From the NCBI GenBank assembly GCA_026419785.1, contig JAODTK010002699.1, forward strand, positions 132,646-196,645: a stretch of DNA of 64,000 nt, written 5' to 3'. The position numbers were made by a program, and so were the translations under genes. The stretch comes from Sclerodactyla briareus (lineage: Eukaryota > Echinodermata > Holothuroidea > Dendrochirotida > Sclerodactylidae). Numbering within the stretch: the first letter of the stretch is position 1; each line of letters starts with the position of its first letter. Under the pieces are notes generated by a model. That model searched no databases and was not told where the DNA came from. It was given only the letters and a program-made list of their open reading frames with translations. Positions 47,049 through 59,336 of the stretch are shown piece by piece.

Positions 47049-49090
47049 AATGGCGACTGAAGGGGAGGACGGTTGAAGGAGATAGAATGCAGTGCTGTAG
47101 CGAGTCCACTCGGGGTGAGTCCGAGTCCGAGTCCATGTGTAATCAATTGTGGATCATGTCAATGTTAACTGCCCTGTAATGAAAACTTCAGAGGAACATT
47201 CATCTAGTTCTGATCCGTGTTGTATCGGAGACTGGCAAATCCAACACCAACACCAGTACGCTCTCAACACCGACAACAACAACCCGACACCGGTATCGAA
47301 ATAACAGGTTTAGGATAAAAACTTTTTGCCTCCCTTCTGAAAAACGTTCAAATGCTGAACACAGTGCTGAATGCTAAACCTAATGTGTGGTTTATTTCAA
47401 AATGATTTCATGGTAAACGGATGCATACCCATAAAATTTAGCACTTTCTGCAATTATCAAAGTTGACAACCAATACCACTTTCATAACAGATTACATGCA
47501 CCCTAGGGCCTGGGCTAACCCCTGAGTTACCGCCTATTAGCTCTGAACCATGCCCCTAACCCCCTGGTCCCACTCCAATGCCCTGCTGTGTTTGTACCAG
47601 GCCTTCTTTAACCTATGCTATGAACCCGACAGCGCCTTTCTTCCTATGGGAAGAGTAAGATATTCTAATGAATGTGATTCCGCAATTTCAAAATTTACAG
47701 TTGTGCTTCCGTTCTAGTTTCAAGTTAATAGCTTCATCTAGTCTCATTTTTCACTGTAAGACGCAATCACATTCTTTTGTTACTGATATAACCATATGGT
47801 TTCTTTCTCCATATTCGCCGTACTACCGGGACAATGACTGAGATATTGTTGACTTTACACGTTCGGTAACACTGTCTGCAGTTGTTTTCCAACTGTCGGC
47901 ACAATTAGGCCAGCCTATACTATATGACACACCTCACGGCGGAGGATCCTGTCCATGTGTACCATCAGTATAGGATACGGTGGGTTGGGGCCGCTCGCTG
48001 TCACCCCATCTCTCAGGGTATGGACAGGTACCCCAGGGAAGTGTGGTGTGAATATGTGGAGCCAGTAAGCGATATAGCATTGTGGTCTGTGCCTGCATAA
48101 TCGCGTTCACACAATTTGACACACCGGGTTCATAAAACACTTCTTTCTATGGGGACATTACACATGCTGAGAGTTTTGTTCACTAACAGTCCATAAATTG
48201 CCACCATACAACACAGGCTCATGACCTTTCCTGTTATTCTAATACTAGCTCCATTCCCTGGTACCATCCAACCCTGACTCATCTGAATGGGCCCCTGGCT
48301 CTTACCTCGAAGGTACTCTGCTAACGATACTTACCCACCCTTATCATTAACAATAACCCTCACCACAAAAGTGCCACAGGGAGATTATCTACTTGATTTG
48401 CACAAATGGTTCCAGTCTTTACTTAGGGTGTTACGTTAATCGTTATAGACAAATGTGTTTACCAGTTGTGCGAAATTTTAGCTTACAGTTTAGGTGTAGC
48501 CCATTCATCCGGCGGATTCCGGCCACACTCGAGTCTCCTTGGGCAATGTACGTAACTCATATCTAGCCTAATCTGGGTCAAGAGAACAACGATTGCAGTT
48601 AACTTAGGCTAGGGTAAGACTAATTAGCCGTACAGTACCTATCAAATCAGTGGCTTGTTTAATATCGCGCAACATGTACCACAACACCACCATAGGACAA
48701 GAGTTCTCGCCACGGAGTTTCACTTCAGAAAACAGCTTTCCTCCTAAAAAAAAAACTCTCCCCCTAAAAATTGCTATGTGTATTGATAACTGTTGCACTG
48801 ATTGCGAATTGAGTGTGAGGACAGGACAAATCGGTTATGGAAATCGTGCAGACTGATCAGTGAGTGTGAACATTGTGGTGGTGGGAGTATGATCTATTTT
48901 TCGTACTCCTCTGCCTTGTGGAGCATCAACTTTCAGTTCATTATATGGGGCGCCGTCCGATGGACTATGCTGAGAGCCTGTATAAAAATCAATGACTGAA
49001 TAGGCTGCAATAGAGAAATTTCACAATTCCTACAGTTCTATTTCCTTTGAATTTACAAAAATGAAGAAAATATTGAAGGACTCATCACTG
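47049..49090. other. Unassigned DNA after the LTR
   Basis: PBS-like sequence runs only to about 47090, then GAGTCCGAGTCCGAGTCC (47122-47135 region) and CAACACC/CGACAACAA short repeats (47240-47300). From 47.35 to 49.0 kb nothing is recognised. Confidence 0.4.
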
Positions 49091-49099
49091 GACTCATGC

Positions 49100-49260
49100 T
49101 GAAAAGCCTGAGTCCTGAGTCCGGACAGGTGAGTCCGAGTCCTGAGTCCGAGTCCTTGAGGGTGAGTCCGAGTCCATTGAGTCTGAGTCACGAGTCCGGA
49201 GTCATGAGTCTTGAGTCCGGACTTGAGTCCGAGTCCGGACTTGAGTACTACAGCAACTTG
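49100..49260 (+). repeat. GAGTCC hexamer-rich tract
   Basis: About fifteen GAGTCC or GAGTCx copies in 160 bases, in mixed spacing with TCCGGACTTGAGTCC variants. The same motif clusters at 44.35-44.46, 44.89 and 47.12 kb. Confidence 0.8.
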
Positions 49261-49261
49261 A

Positions 49262-49729
49262 GTACTACAGCACTGAGAATGAGGATGAGAGTTGGGAAAG
49301 TACAAAGGTGCAGGGAACAAGCTATAAACGAGTTCCCTGAGTATCCTGAGTTCTGACCATATTATTTCTCGGTCTCCTCACTAGGCACCACCAGCTGTCA
49401 TTGGTTGTGCATGCAGGTGGTGGGGCTGCTAGGAGTTGATTGGAGTCCCTGTGTGTGGGAGGCATTTTCAAGGCCACCTTCCGCAGGCAAGTCCACTCAT
49501 CATGTCCTCCTGGTAGCTCTGCTAGCTTGTATTGTATTGACCTTCGGCGCGTTTTATGGTTTGGAGTTTTCCCAGTCAAGAAAACCAAACCTAAACTTTT
49601 TGTAATTGTCAATTCTTGGATGGCAAACCAAAATGCTGAAAAAAGGGAGCAAGTCGGCGCCAGTTGGGCTGCAATACCCGAATCTCCACACCCCAAAAAA
49701 AAAAACAACAGAGGATTACATGTGCCACC
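49262..49729. other. Unassigned DNA with a minus-strand open frame
   Basis: A minus frame at 49322-49708 (128 codons) reads through ELPGGHDEWTCLRKVALKMP. The opposite strand is also open over 49405-49739. No family is recognised and no splice pair is convincing. Confidence 0.25.
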
Positions 49730-50050
49730 GAAATCTTAATCTGATGTTAAAGGTCCTCATGGGACATTGTAATCTCAGAAAGGAGAAGGGAGATAGTCGG
49801 CCCACAGATACTTAAAACAGGAGATTTCATATGCCACCTGATCAATTCAATAAATTTAAATCTTGGGTGTAAACCAATGTCCGCTGGACATTGTTTCTAG
49901 AAACAAGAAACATGGGACGAGCACGGAAAATCAACCTGCTCGGAAATATGGGGACTAACCATCTCTGTATGGCAGAAAGTCAATTGCAATCTGGTGTTAA
50001 AGGTCCTTTAGGACCTAATCTTCAGAGACACTGTTAAACCATGGGTTCGA
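49730..50050. repeat. Three diverged units of about 125 bp
   Basis: AATCTGATGTTAAAGGTCC (49738), AATCTTGGGTGTAAACCAATGTCC (49858) and AATCTGGTGTTAAAGGTCC (49988) start similar blocks. Each continues into a short inverted pair: AAGGTCC/GGGACATT, AATGTCC/GGACATT, AAGGTCC/GGACCTAA. Confidence 0.5.
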
Positions 50051-50054
50051 GGCG

Positions 50055-51600
50055 AGGACATCAACTTGCCCGAAATGTGGAATGAAGAGGACACCCCTGA
50101 CCTCTATGTGCAGGGTGTCTTCAATTCAGGCTATTCTAAACGGAAGTCTGAATGTTACAACTACCACGATGTGGTAGAGCTATATCTAATAAATCAACTG
50201 GCTTTGTACGTGCGCAGACAGGACGTCTCACAGGGTATGATGACTTGTAAGAGCTGGTATCTTCAAAGGTGTCATTGTAAGTGGGCCCCATTTTGTGGCC
50301 TGCGCTATGTGTCAGATATGGTTGAATGTCTGATTCCCCACCTTCCCTAATAATCTCTCCACTTCTCTCCATCGCCGCCGCTACGCAAAAAAAATTCCCA
50401 CCAACCAAACACCACCACCGTGCCCGGGACGGGGACCCCGGGACGGGACTGGAAGGTAGGGATCCGGGGGAAGGGGGATGGTAGGGGGAAGGGGTGAGGT
50501 AGGGGGAGGAGGGAACCGGTACTGACCAACCTACGGACTCAAACACCCCCAAAAACAACGACAAAGCCCAACAAGCGAATCTCTGCAGAGGTGAGAGACA
50601 CGTCCAAATGGTGTAACCCACAAGTGATTGTTAGGCAACGGGAGGTACACACACTCCCTACGTTAGGCGCAGGCGCGCAGCCTAGGCTGTTAGGAACGTA
50701 TTACGCGAGATGGCGACAAAAGAGAGAGAGAACAAAAAATTGACCAAAAAATGCAAAAACCGAATGCGACAAATTCCGAAAATGCTCCTCCGCGACAGAT
50801 ATAGATTTGGTCTCCCAAGACGGTTAAACAAAGTAACAATTCCTTGGTCAAACTTTTTGAACTTTTGACGGCCGAACCGACGAAACAAAACATCGGTGCA
50901 GACGAATAGTCTGGCAAAAAGAGAATGGCGACTCAATCTATGTTAAAGTTATTTTGGAATTGGTATTACAAAGGCTAACCAACCAATAATCAATGCTTCA
51001 TGAAAATGTAAGAAACTTTGGAATAATGATGCAACATTATACACCCTGAATTGCCCTCCATTGTCCTCGACAATAATACCAGCACCTGACAATGGTAGGA
51101 TATCTGAGATTGCAACTGCTCCTTTTAACCAATTACTGTCTATGTAACGCAGCATGGGGGGGGGGGGGGGGGGGCGCCACAGAGCAGCTTATTGCCTTCT
51201 TGCAGTTCTGAGTGTATCGTCAACCCCATAGCCCCAAACAGATATTATCCAGCTGTCCTTCGCCATCATGAAGACACCGTTTCTTCTGTTATGAACTCTT
51301 CAGACTATCCACTCAGAGAAGTGTCTACCAGGTCTGGGGCGCTTATGTAAACAAATCTTCTGACTTGATAATTTATTGTCAGAAGGGACCAAAAGAAAGG
51401 TTGACAGACCAGACACGTTGAAAGTTCCTCTAGGCCTCAAGGTGCGGGATAGAGAATCTTAGAATCATTAATGGAGTTAAGAAACATCTGATAATTAGCC
51501 TTAAACTACTTTTATGACGTAACAATGTTTTGATGAAAATAATTCCAATCGATAATGAGCACCATCCCTCAACATATCAGCCATATCGCACACAGTTTTT
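50055..51600. other. Unassigned DNA; GC-skewed tract and G19 run
   Basis: Frames 50066-50350 (+) and 50136-50621 (-) overlap on opposite strands and carry no domain. The plus strand is strongly G-rich at 50450-50520. A G19 run lies at 51156-51174. Confidence 0.4.
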
Positions 51601-51639
51601 TGAAGGTGTTGCAGATAATGCTATGATTTGGCATTTTTT

Positions 51640-51970
51640 TGTCTATAGTGACTGAATGACCTTTCTGGCATGACGGTTTCTACGAAAAAATGTTACCCTT
51701 GATGTTATGCATTATGTCCCAAATATCAGCCATATCGCAACAGTCATAATTAGTTGTTGCAGAACTGCTATTATTTTGCAGTTTTTCTTTGTAGTACCTT
51801 GATGACCTTTGATGACATAACGGTTTTTGATGACAATTTTACTGTTGATGATATGTATTCTGTCCCAAAATTTCATCCATATCGCATACATTCCCTGAAT
51901 TTTTGGCAAAAAATGTTATTTTTGGCAGTTTTTTTTACCTTGAATGACCTTTGATGACATAACGGTTTTT
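51640..51970 (+). repeat. TGACCTTTGATGACAT repeat, about 155-bp units
   Basis: TGACATAACGGTTTTT, TGTCCCAAAATTTCATCC and ATATCGCA blocks recur at about 51665, 51815 and 51960. They are related to the 36-40 kb and 52.86-53.1 kb repeats. Confidence 0.55.
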
Positions 51971-51975
51971 ATGAC

Positions 51976-52110
51976 AAGGCGATCGCCCCGAGTGCCGCCT
52001 GTTGTCTCGATTCAGTCGATTCTTCTTTTAGTCCCCATGTAAACAATTACAGAGCATTCCATATGTTGGCTTTTAAATACCCCAATACCTCTTAAATATT
52101 TCACATTCAT
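51976..52110 (+). mobile_element. Family B left end
   Basis: GGCGATCGCC stem-loop (51978-51987), CCGAGTGCCGCCTG and ATTACAGAGCATTCCATATGTT match the first 130 bases of B. It is then lost. Confidence 0.6.
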
Positions 52111-52114
52111 GCCA

Positions 52115-52855
52115 TCTTGACTACACCCCTTGATCTACCTACTGTACCCTCTCCCATTATAAACCAATACTTAATAGTTAATAGTTCCTTCGATTACTGT
52201 ATTGCCAAACAATGTAAATGGACCCTAAATCTATAACGTTTATCCCTATATATCATCAAAGAGTATGCCCCTTTATACATCTATCTATCTACTACTTCCA
52301 TCAACTCTCTAGGGAGTTCACACCCACCCCTCTCCCATCCCCTGCCAAGTGGAATAAGTCCAGGCTAATTAGGCTTCCCTGGCAGGAGTCATACAGGCCC
52401 TACTGGGCGAAGCTATGACTATATATGATACCGGGATTTACCCCTCTCCTCCCCCCCCCCCCCACCTCGCACACCAGAGCTACGGCAGGTGGACACCTGA
52501 CACCATTCATTCTTGAATAGGTGCCTGGGAGTAAGTAAACAAATGACAAAGTATTTACACTTTATATGGTCCAGTGTAAGGGGCCCAGAAGAGGTTATGA
52601 CAGGCGGATGTGAACCTCAAGGTAAAAATGCAGGTTTTGACAATTAATGAAATCTCTGTCTGTCACATGGAATCTAGTTATGATGAATGGAAATACATCT
52701 GGAGGGTTTGAAATGAGTAAAACATTTTGTTATGATAGCCTGCTAATAAAAATAGTGATGTCAGCATCCATGCTGGTCAGCTAGGGTGCCGCCAAGACTA
52801 AACATTCCGAAAAAGGTTAGCGTACAGTCTCTGGAACTTGTTGCAGTAAATGTTA
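52115..52855. other. Unassigned DNA
   Basis: No gene or repeat end is recognised. There is a C14 run near 52450-52463. Confidence 0.4.
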
Positions 52856-52859
52856 ATAT

Positions 52860-53575
52860 TGACCCAGTTTTTGGTCTCATAAGGTGAACCTTGAATACCT
52901 TTGATGACATATGACGGTTTTTATGAAAATGTTTCCCCTTGATCATTGCAGCATGTCCCAAATTCGTTATATAACACACAGTCACTAAATAATTGGCAGA
53001 AATTTTAATCTTTGGCAGTTTCTTGACCTCGAAATTACCTTGATGCCATGACGGTTTTTTATGAAAATGCTTGCCTAATGTGATGCATCAAGCCCCAAAA
53101 GCATTATGTCATCAGGTACACACACCCTATGCTATCGCCCAAAAGGTATCAAATCAACCTTGGCCCTTGTAACTTTAAGACCCAGGTGGTCAGATTGAAG
53201 GCGGGAGTTGGTTTCGTCTAATGTAGCAGATATAGAACTACCACCTATCCAAAATCGACAGTTTTTATTTCCTTTGCCTGTAACTCCTAAAATAAGCACC
53301 TTTTCTTGAAACTTGACCTTTGACCTTTTGACCTGTCTTAGATGTTGTTTGATTACTGAACCCAAAAATTACCAGACAAATCCTAACGACACGCCTATCT
53401 GGGCATCATTCCAATTGTTCCTGGTCCATTTACAAAATTCAAAAAATTGTGTAATTTCATCAAATTATTCCACATTAAATGACCTTAAGTGACCTTTCAC
53501 ACTGTTGTTACTTTATCATGATCAAGGTGTACCATCCTCCACCAAGTTCATGAGGATTCACAATGAACACGCCTA
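52860..53575 (+). repeat. TGACC-rich repeat block
   Basis: ATGACGGTTTTTTATGAAAATG and GTAACTTTAAGACCCAGGTGG show kinship with the 953-bp array and with 56.29-56.6 kb. TGACCTTTGACCT, a perfect DR1 on the minus strand, lies at 53314-53326. Confidence 0.5.
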
Positions 53576-53579
53576 ATGT

Positions 53580-55735
53580 TATTGCGAAAAAAGCTATTAA
53601 ATTAAACGTTGAACCTCTTGTAACTACCAAAGTTGGTCTCGATCGAAGTCGGTGAGTTGGTTTCCTCGCTCCTGAAGCACACAAGGTCTATCATCATATC
53701 CAAAAACAACGTTTTTTTTGGGGGGGGAGGGCCACGTAACTCCTTAAATAGTCACATTTATCTATTCAGACTCACCCCTTAACCACATGACCACCCGGAC
53801 AGAGGTCATTGAGGTCACAGGTCACACACATGCAGTCAACAATTATATCACATGGTGAACCTTCAGCCTTCACAGAATTCCATTCTCCGACTATGGCCAT
53901 AAAACAGTTTTTGGCCCCCCTAATGACCTTGAATGAACATGGCATTTTACTGAATCTTGTTACTCTCCATGTGAATACATCCACTCCTAGGAGCACTTTT
54001 TGACATTTCGATGAACATGCCCAGTGCTTTGCCAAAATCTATAATCAGTTTGTTTTTTTACCCCTACGTGGACCTTTGATGACCTTCAATGACAGACGGT
54101 GTGGTTTATAAAAATTGTTACTCTCCATGTGATGCATCCACCCTAGAAGCATAGTGCATTTCCAATGACCACGCCTAATGTTATTGCGAAAAGCTTATCA
54201 AATGAAACTGTGACCCTTGTAACTACCAAAAGTATGCGTCCGACGAAGCGGGAGTTGGTTTCCTCTTCCTCCATGAAGCACACAAAGGTCCTATCACATA
54301 TCCAAAAATAAAACCAGTTTCATTTTTTTTTTGGGCCCTTAACTCCTTAATTATCACATTTACTCAGACCACCTTAATTATAACCACATGACCACATGCA
54401 ACCACAGAGTTCAAATTGAGTCAGAGGTCACCCACATGCAGGTCAACAATTATATGACAATAGTGACCAAACATTCCACCTCACAAATGTCAATTCCTCG
54501 ATTATGGCCAGAAAAAACATTTTTGACCTTAAGTGACTGAATGACCTTTAATGACATGGCAGGTTTTAGGAAATTGGTAACTCTCGCATGTGGATACATC
54601 GCACTCCTAGGAGCATTTTGCATTTGATGAACATGCCCAGTCTATTGCCAAAAAGTACTAATCAGTTTTTGACACCCTAAGTGACCTTGATGACCTTCAT
54701 ATGACAGTGGCGGTTTTTATAAAAATTGTTACTCTCATGTGAATGCATCACTCCTAGAAGCTATTGCATTCCAATGAACAACGGCAATGATATTGCGAAG
54801 AAGCTATTAAATTAAACGTTGACTCCTTGTAACTACAAGTATGCGTCCGAACACACATCGAAGTCGGTAGTTGGTCTGCTCTCCATAAAGCACACAAAGG
54901 TCTAATCACATTCCAAAAATACCAGTTTCTATTTTTTGTGTGCCTGTAACCTCCTTAAACTAAGCACATTTATTCAAGACTCCAACGTTAAACCACATGA
55001 CCACCCGAAAGAGGTCAAATTGAGGTCAGAGGGCACCCACATTGCAGGTCAACAATATATGACAATAGTGAACCTCCCGCCTTCACAGATATCAAATTCT
55101 CCGATTTATGCCAGAAAACAGTTTTTGACCTTAAGTGGACCTGAATGACCTTTAATGAATGGCAGTTCTTATGAAAATTGTAACTCTCCATGTGATACAT
55201 CCACTCCTAGAGCAATTTGCATGCTGATGAACATGCCCGGCTATGCCAAAAGTTACTAATTCAGTTTTTGACCCTAAGTGACCTTGATGACCTTCAATGA
55301 CCATGGCAGGTTTTTATAAAAATTGTTACCTCCATGGATGGCATCCACTTAGAAGCATATTGCTTCAATGAAACACGCCCATGTTATTGCCGAAAAAAAA
55401 AAAAAGTTTAACTTAAACTTGACCCATTGTAAATCCAAAGTATGCGTCCGATCGAAGCGGGAGTGAGTCTTCTCCATAAAGCCACACAAGAGTCTAATCA
55501 ATATCCAAAAAATAACCAGTTTATTTTTTGTGCCTGTACATCCTAAATAGCCACATTTATTCAAGACTCAACCTTTAACACATGACCACCCGACAGAGGT
55601 CAAATTAGGTCAGAGGTCACACCATGTCAGGTCAACAATTCTATCACAATGGTGACGCCTTCTTCCATCCACCTTCACAGACATCATTCTCCGTTTATGC
55701 CAGAACCAGTTTTTGACCGCTAATGACCTTGATGA
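53580..55735 (+). repeat. Array of about 600-bp tandem units
   Basis: CCACATGACCACCCG-type landmarks recur at about 53782, 54377, 54995 and 55575, giving spacings near 595, 618 and 580. Each unit carries AATGACCTTTAATGACATGG, CTCTCCATGTGATGCATCC, GTTATTGCGAAAAAGCTATTAA, TATGCGTCCGA and TTTATTCAAGACTCAACC. Copies differ by many one-base indels. No coding potential is seen. Confidence 0.75.
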
Positions 55736-55737
55736 CA

Positions 55738-56288
55738 AGATTAGTAAAAATAAATGACCTCTGGGGCCCTCGTCCCTACTGTAAAATTCATTGGGACTAT
55801 AATAAACCATCTCCACAAGTTTTGTCAAATCCAACAAACTTTCAAAACCTATCGCCAGAAATTATGCAATTAGACTACTTAATTAGCATATACAATGCCA
55901 GGAATCTGATCGATTCGTTTACCTCTTCATAGTTGTTATATACCCCGAACGCCTCACCAATGTCTCTACTGATCAAGAGAATATCTTGTACACAAGCCGT
56001 CCAGGCCAATTTATCATTAAACATGCAAATTTATGCAAATGATCATTGTCCTTTCAGGATAAAAAAAGACACAAGAGAAAAGAATGATGCACATCGGCAC
56101 CTCTTCACGCGCACCTCACAAAAAGGTCCCAGCATGGTGGCTTCCACGGTGCATGAGATATCTAACCGCACATACGGACAACAGACGGACAGCCAGCAGA
56201 CAACAGACAGACCAGACGGACAGACAGACAACCACACAACAATGTGACCACTATGTCCCTCCGTAACAAAGTTCAGGCGATACAAAAT
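55738..56288 (+). mobile_element. Family D Helentron-like element
   Basis: The body matches 5.84-6.39 kb (CCCTACTGTAAAATTCATTGGGAC, TAATTAGCATATACAATGCC, CCGCACATACGGAC). A GACAGAC/CAGACGG tract (56185-56235) precedes the right end CCGTAACAAAGTTCAGGCGATACAAAA (56261-56287). The window's TGACC array continues on the right. Confidence 0.55.
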
Positions 56289-56289
56289 G

Positions 56290-56810
56290 CTTGCCTCAAT
56301 GTGATGCAACCAAGGCCTAAAGCATTATGTAAATCAGATACACACGCCTATGCTATCACCCAAAAGGTAATCAAAATCGACCTTTGCCTCTTGTAACTTG
56401 AAGACCAGGTGTCAGATCGAAGTCGGGACGTTGCTTTCTTCTATTAGCACCACAGATTTTATTTCTTTGCCCGTAACTTCTATGTAAAATAAGCACATTT
56501 TTGACCTTTTGAACCTTTTGGACCATCGTCTTTCGACCGTTGTTTGATTGATTCACTAAACCCCAAAATTACCAGACAAATATCTCTACGAGGCACCCAA
56601 CTGCCCGCATTTCAATCTTTATTGGACTTTTAACAAGACTCAGGAAAATTGCATAAGTGCAATTTGCAAATAATTTCAAATTTGCAAATATTGCAAATTA
56701 TTAACATTATGACTTCAGTGACTTGCCACTGGTCAAATTATGGGATTGACGTTCATGGGATTTCAACCAACTTTGAAATCTTCATAAATTATGCAAATTG
56801 TGACTAGTTA
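56290..56810 (+). repeat. TGACC-rich repeat block
   Basis: GATGCAACCAAGGCCTAAAGCATTATG and TTGTAACTTGAAGACCAGGTG parallel 53.08-53.40 kb. ATAATTTCAAATTTGCAAAT-type repeats follow. Confidence 0.5.
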
Positions 56811-56811
56811 A

Positions 56812-57338
56812 ATGCGAATTATAACACTAGAAGACATTTGGTGACCTTGTCTCTACTGTAAAATTTATCGGACTATAGATAAACCATCTCCACCTCCACC
56901 GCGTTTCTGTCAAAATCCAACGAAGTACTTTTAAAAATTGCAGAAATTATGGCAGTAGACTACTTAATTAGCAATATCTGCCAATTATCCAATCAGTTTG
57001 TGAACACTACATAGTTGTTGTATATCTGAACTGCATCACCATGCTCTACAGATCAAGAGATATCTTGTACCACAGACGCTTTTGGGCCAATTTTTTCATT
57101 AAATCTGGCACTTTATGGCAAATTATAGGGTCTTTGGAACGAGAGGTGGCTGCACATCGACAACTCTTCACCGACCCTCCCACAAAAATGTTTCACTCAT
57201 CATGGAGGCTTTCAGGTTTCGGGAAAGTATTGAACCGCATCATACGGACAGACAGATAGACTGATGGACAGACAGCACCCACACAGAGTAATCACTATTC
57301 TCTCCTTGAACAAAGCTAAGCTCAGGCAAGACCAAAAT
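56812..57338 (+). mobile_element. Family D Helentron-like element
   Basis: This is collinear with the 55.74-kb copy: TCTCTACTGTAAAATTTATCGG, GACTACTTAATTAGCAAT, CGCATCATACGGACAGAC. The right end CCTTGAACAAAGCTAAGCTCAGGCAAGACCAAAA is partly degraded. Confidence 0.55.
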
Positions 57339-57654
57339 GGTTAAATGCATCAATATCCCTGTTTACTTCTTTTTGACATAAAACGTGGGCTCGCGTTTAT
57401 TTTCTTCTAAAATAACAACCGGTGGGACTCTTAGTACGCCTGCAAAACTATTATCTTCATTTGCATTCATTCAGGCAGGTAATGTCAAGTGAGAATATAC
57501 TTGGGTAAAATAATGAAACTGGAGCACCAATGTTGGCCTCAAACCACACAATGTACCAAGACTGTCGATACTGTGTCCCCAGGAACTTTTGAAAACAAAC
57601 TGTATACCTCTTGTGTTTCTGAACAGTTTCTGTGTTGGGTGATGATTTTCTTTT

Positions 57655-58610
57655 TCTTTGACAGGGAGGCAGCAGTAGTTGTGAGTGGCACAAAGTCATC
57701 TCCTGCTAAGGTTACCTCCAGCGTCCCACAGGGATCTGTCCTGGGGCCCATCCTTTCCTGCATCTATTAATGATATATTTTTTTTATGTTTGGATTTGCT
57801 GATATATGGACTGTGTGTGTTATCGGGTTAATGAGAACACTGGTCATTGCAACCAACTTCAAGCTGATATCACAAATTTGGGACGATGGGCGGACAGATG
57901 GGGCATGAGATTCCAGCCTGTCAAGTGTAATATTATGTCTATCTCCAGGAAACGGAATCCCACTCGTTTTAACTATTTTCTGAATGAAGTTCAAATTACT
58001 AGAGTCGATTGCATTAAATATTTGGGTGTCTTGATCACTCATGATCTGAACTGGGGAAGACATATTCAGGGTGTCTGCAATAAGGGAAACAAAATTATGG
58101 TTGTCTCTACCAAGAATCTATCTTTCTGTCCTAGGGAAGTGAAGCTCGCTGCATACAAAGGTCTTCTTAGACCTGTGTTGGAATATGCAAGCACTGTTTG
58201 GGACCCACACCAAATATATTTGAAAGATATAGTCTGAGGCGATTCAGAGGAGAGCAGCAAGGTTTGTTGCGTCAGACTATTCTAGAGAGCCTGGCACCGT
58301 CACATCTTTGCTTAATGACTCTGATCTAGTCCCGCTTGTTGACAGGCGAAAACAAAATAGGACTCATTCTCTTTGCCAAGGGTATTTATGGCCAGGCAGA
58401 TATCCAGTTAATCGTCTCCGACTCCCGGTGCGTAGAAGTCGGCATATGCATGACATGCACTACTGTCAGTTGTATGCTAGGACAAACTTTTATAAGTATA
58501 GTTTCTTGCCGAATACTATTCATGAACTGGAATAGTCTTCCTTCTTCTGTCATATCTGCAACTGGTGTATCAGTTGAGCCTATTGCTTATCTTAGTAAGG
58601 AAAAATAATT
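57655..58610 (+). pseudogene. Decayed CR1/Jockey-type reverse transcriptase, C-terminal half
   Basis: Frames shift but the order is standard. SSVPQGSVLGPILSCIY (57715-57770) is the motif B region. A degraded FADD stands at 57795-57805. LQADITNLGRWADRWGMRF then KCNIMSISRKRNPT covers 57862-57965. IKYLGVLITHDLNW, then AAYKGLLRPVLEYASTVWDPH, gives the thumb (58012-58210). C-terminal LVPLVDRRKQNRT and YKYSFLPNTIHELE close it (58330-58535). The longest open piece is 143 codons (57806-58237). Motif C lacks the catalytic Asp pair, so it is inactive. It is 5'-truncated, with no endonuclease. Confidence 0.8.
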
Positions 58611-58699
58611 TTTTTAGGGCCTAATTTTGTATCTCGACGCGTGCGTAGTGAAAGAATGTCCTGCTTTTGGATGTGTCACTGTATCAAGAAAGAAGAAGA

Positions 58700-59030
58700 G
58701 AAGACGAAGGTACAATATGTGATATAAATGTTCCGGATCATGAGTGCAAGAAGTCAGTTTCAAACAATAGCCTATTGTGCCCCTCTAACTACTTTTGGCC
58801 TAATTATTTTATGGCCTAAGATGTCTTGGCAGCCAATAATGGCCTACATCACCTTCAATGATCTTGACCTTCACAAAGTCAAAAATGTCCCATGGGTCAA
58901 CAACTTTGTGTGCAAGTTTAGTTGATAACCATCACAGAATCTGTTTGGGACAAGAAGGCACTTGTTGAACTACTAGAGTCCACAGGCAGATTACAATAGC
59001 TCAACCAGCATTAACTGGTTTGAGCTAAAA
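58700..59030 (+). mobile_element. Family A Helentron-like element without tandem units
   Basis: Body TTATGTGCCCCT-type block, CTAAGATGTCTTGG, CTTGACCTTCACAAAGTC and ATGTCCCATGGGTCAA join left- and right-module sequence seen in other A copies with no 140-bp units between. The right hairpin GCTCAACCAG...CTGGTTTGAGC (58999-59025) and CTAAAAA are intact. The left stem-loop is missing. Confidence 0.6.
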
Positions 59031-59124
59031 ATCAACTGAGAGGTAAAGGTGGAATCATACTGCCAATGCTTACTGTTGGCAACTCCTGAAAGAACCGGCT
59101 GGTGTAACAGTTTTCCATGTCAGT

Positions 59125-59336
59125 CCTGACCAGTCAGATTCTGGCGAAATATTTCCTGTCCTTCGTTACGACTGAATGAGGCACAAATGCATCAATGCCA
59201 ATGAATGTCTTTTTGTCTCTTTTCAGATATACTAAATGATACGCTTCAATAATGTTGGCTAGTATGAAACTGGCAAGGAAGTTTGAATTTGAGAAGGACA
59301 GATAAGACCACAAAACATACATCCCTTTGGAGAAAA
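59125..59336 (-). CDS. Possible exon, unrecognised minus-strand gene
   Basis: A minus frame reads FSKGMYVLWSYLSFSNSNFL through a mid stretch AYHLVYLKRDKKTFIGIDAF to RKYFARI and a stop. Composition is protein-like and unlike the repeat-derived frames: balanced, with a hydrophobic stretch followed by a Lys/Asp-rich one. TTTGAG just upstream could be a weak acceptor. No family is recognised. It may be the last exon of a gene that includes 59957-60112, or a decayed pseudogene. Confidence 0.25.
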
